Positions 5,288 through 6,315 of a DNA stretch of 6,315 nt are shown here, one piece after another. The DNA comes from Pseudomonadota bacterium (GTDB taxonomy: Bacteria; Pseudomonadota; Alphaproteobacteria; Rhizobiales; Xanthobacteraceae). Position numbers and translations under genes: made by a program. Each line of letters opens with the position of its first letter. The first letter of the stretch is position 1. The DNA lies in contig JAEYTQ010000265.1 of NCBI GenBank assembly GCA_023433965.1, positions 1-6,315 of the forward strand, in the 5' to 3' direction. The notes below the pieces were generated by a model, which worked only from the letters and a program-made list of their open reading frames with translations, was not told the origin of the DNA and ran no database searches.

Positions 5288-5394
5288 GACGTCTCTTGGC
5301 AGTGATCAGCCCGAGTTAAGTCCAATTTTACCGAGTTCAAGAAACAGTTTTTGAACCCTTCGCTTTACCTTGGGCCGCGGGGTGGGTAGCGAAG
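5288..5394. promoter_or_regulatory. Divergent yggS/sensor intergenic region
   Basis: This 107-nt region must contain promoters for yggS (minus) and probably for the sensor gene (plus). Its centre (5315-5356) is AT-rich. On the minus strand TAAAAT (5325-5330) could serve as a -10 element for yggS, but no well-spaced -35 accompanies it. The near-palindrome listed separately lies just upstream of that candidate on the yggS side. Confidence 0.45.
5335..5356. promoter_or_regulatory. 22-bp near-palindrome, possible operator
   Basis: GTTCAAGAAAC and AGTTTTTGAAC are inverted arms with no spacer; 9 of 11 base pairs match and the outer six (GTTCAA/TTGAAC) are perfect. It sits 48 nt upstream of the yggS ATG and 38 nt upstream of the sensor ATG, a position suited to a dimeric regulator. 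There is no run of T after it in either direction consistent with a terminator, and no gene end lies nearby. No matching known operator comes to mind. Confidence 0.3.
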
Positions 5395-6315
5395 ATGGCA
5401 AGCGTCAGTCTCAACCGCAAACGAGCGAAACTCAAGCAGGTTCTCGGAATCCGGGCGCGGCTTGCGTTGCTCGCGGTCATTCTCGTCACGCCGTTGATGA
5501 TCGAGCGCATCCGTTCGCTCGAAGACACGCGCGCGCGGCAGATCGCGCAGGCTGCGGCCGAATTCAACACGGTGGCGAGGCACAGCGCAGATGCGCAGCG
5601 CGAGGTGATCTCGTCGGTCGAGACCATCCTGAAATCGGAAGCCTTCATCCGCGCATCCGTCGGCATCGGCAAGAGCTGCGACGTGCTGCGTGCAAGCCTG
5701 CCGTCGAACCTGCCCTGGATCCGCACGCTTCTGATCGCCGGCGAGGACGGACGCATCCAATGCGCCACCAACAACATGTATGTCGGCCTCGATCTCAGTG
5801 ACCGGCCCTATTTTCAGCAGGCCCAGGACACCGGCCGATTCGTGCTGAGCGACTTCATCCTGTCGCGGCCGGTGAAGACGCCGACGGTGATGGCGGTGTA
5901 TCCGGTCTCCGCCTTCAGCGGTGGACCCGACGCCGTCGTGCTGGCCACCGTCAATCTCGACTGGATGTCGAAGGTCATGAGCAATCTCGGCGGCCGCACC
6001 GGCATCACGGCGGTTCTGGTCGACAGCGCGGGCACCGTGCTCGCGGCCCCGGCCGATCAGCACAGCGCGGTCGGCCGTCCCCTCGACAACATGCCGCTGA
6101 TGTCCGCGATCGCCGACAAGGCGCTGCGCTCCGACCAGGATGAAGGTTCGCTGTCCTTCCTCGCCGCCGACGGCTCCCGCCGCGCCGTCAGCTATATCCG
6201 CATCGCCGGCACCAATGCGCGCCTGATCGCCAGCATCGACGAAGACAAGGTGTCGGCAGCGGTCAGCCGCGACATCCGCACCGCCTATCTGCAGCTCGCC
6301 TTCGTCCTCTTGTTC
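5395..6315 (+). CDS. Membrane sensor with dCache-type periplasmic domain, 3' partial; probable diguanylate cyclase
   Basis: An uninterrupted frame runs from ATG 5395 to the window end (307 codons, no stop), so the C-terminal output domain is missing. Residues 1-20 are basic (RKRAKLKQVLGIRAR), followed by a hydrophobic anchor (about 22-36). The extracytoplasmic part (about 40-295) has a helix ending in HSADAQREVISSVETILKS. It is followed by two PAS-like folds of a dCache sensor: RTLLIAGEDGRIQCATNN and DRPYFQQAQDTGRFVLSDF (136-154), then ITAVLVDSAGTVLAAP (204-219). The final LQLAFVLLF begins the second membrane segment. I recall close Bradyrhizobium relatives with this N-terminus that continue into HAMP and GGDEF domains, making c-di-GMP; a histidine kinase remains possible because no GGDEF is seen. 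ATG 5395 is the first ATG after an in-frame TAA at 5317-5319. It is divergent from yggS. Confidence 0.85.
   Translation, partial: MASVSLNRKRAKLKQVLGIRARLALLAVILVTPLMIERIRSLEDTRARQIAQAAAEFNTVARHSADAQREVISSVETILKSEAFIRASVGIGKSCDVLRASLPSNLPWIRTLLIAGEDGRIQCATNNMYVGLDLSDRPYFQQAQDTGRFVLSDFILSRPVKTPTVMAVYPVSAFSGGPDAVVLATVNLDWMSKVMSNLGGRTGITAVLVDSAGTVLAAPADQHSAVGRPLDNMPLMSAIADKALRSDQDEGSLSFLAADGSRRAVSYIRIAGTNARLIASIDEDKVSAAVSRDIRTAYLQLAFVLLF

Noticed and set aside
5365..6063. Minus-strand open frame opposite the sensor gene
   Set aside because: The plus strand encodes a continuous dCache sensor with a membrane anchor; the antisense product is His/Arg-rich with no recognisable domain.

Overview
The window looks like ordinary chromosome from a GC-rich alphaproteobacterium of the Bradyrhizobium/Rhodopseudomonas group (Nitrobacteraceae). 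The reasons are the strong G/C bias at third codon positions, the lolA-xth gene order typical of Rhizobiales, the sequence style of the response regulator and sensor proteins, and several intergenic palindromic repeats of a kind I associate with Bradyrhizobium. This taxonomic reading comes from memory of these families, not from a database search. I see no insertion sequence, prophage gene, CRISPR array, tRNA or rRNA.

Layout, left to right. Positions 1-695 (+) hold the 3' part of a LolA-family lipoprotein carrier gene that changes reading frame near position 162. A long imperfect palindrome (702-825) follows, then exodeoxyribonuclease III (xth, 915-1730, +). Convergent to xth is a minus-strand pair: an OmpR/PhoB-type response regulator (2258-2944) and, downstream of it, a small stand-alone cyclic-nucleotide-binding-domain protein (1757-2200). 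A comparatively AT-rich divergent intergenic region (2945-3121) separates the regulator from a plus-strand pair: an L,D-transpeptidase-family protein (3122-3715) and a 2-keto-4-pentenoate hydratase-family protein (3722-4507), only 6 nt apart. Another palindromic repeat (4540-4594) lies between the hydratase and the convergent PLP-binding protein YggS (4598-5287, -). Divergent from yggS, with a 22-bp near-palindrome in the shared upstream region, begins a membrane sensor (5395 to the window end, +). Its visible part is one membrane anchor and a periplasmic dCache-type domain. From family resemblance it probably continues into a diguanylate cyclase.

Functionally the window mixes envelope maintenance (LolA, L,D-transpeptidase), DNA repair (Xth), signalling (response regulator, cNMP-binding protein, sensor/cyclase) and PLP homeostasis (YggS). 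The response regulator resembles CenR, the alphaproteobacterial envelope regulator, and it is divergently arranged with a cell-wall enzyme, so a regulatory link is plausible but unproven. I do not see a convincing new multi-gene system. The points most worth a second look are the lolA frameshift, the repeat family placed at gene 3' ends, the structured leader of the response regulator, and two unusual gene pairings (response regulator with a lone cNMP domain; L,D-transpeptidase with hydratase).
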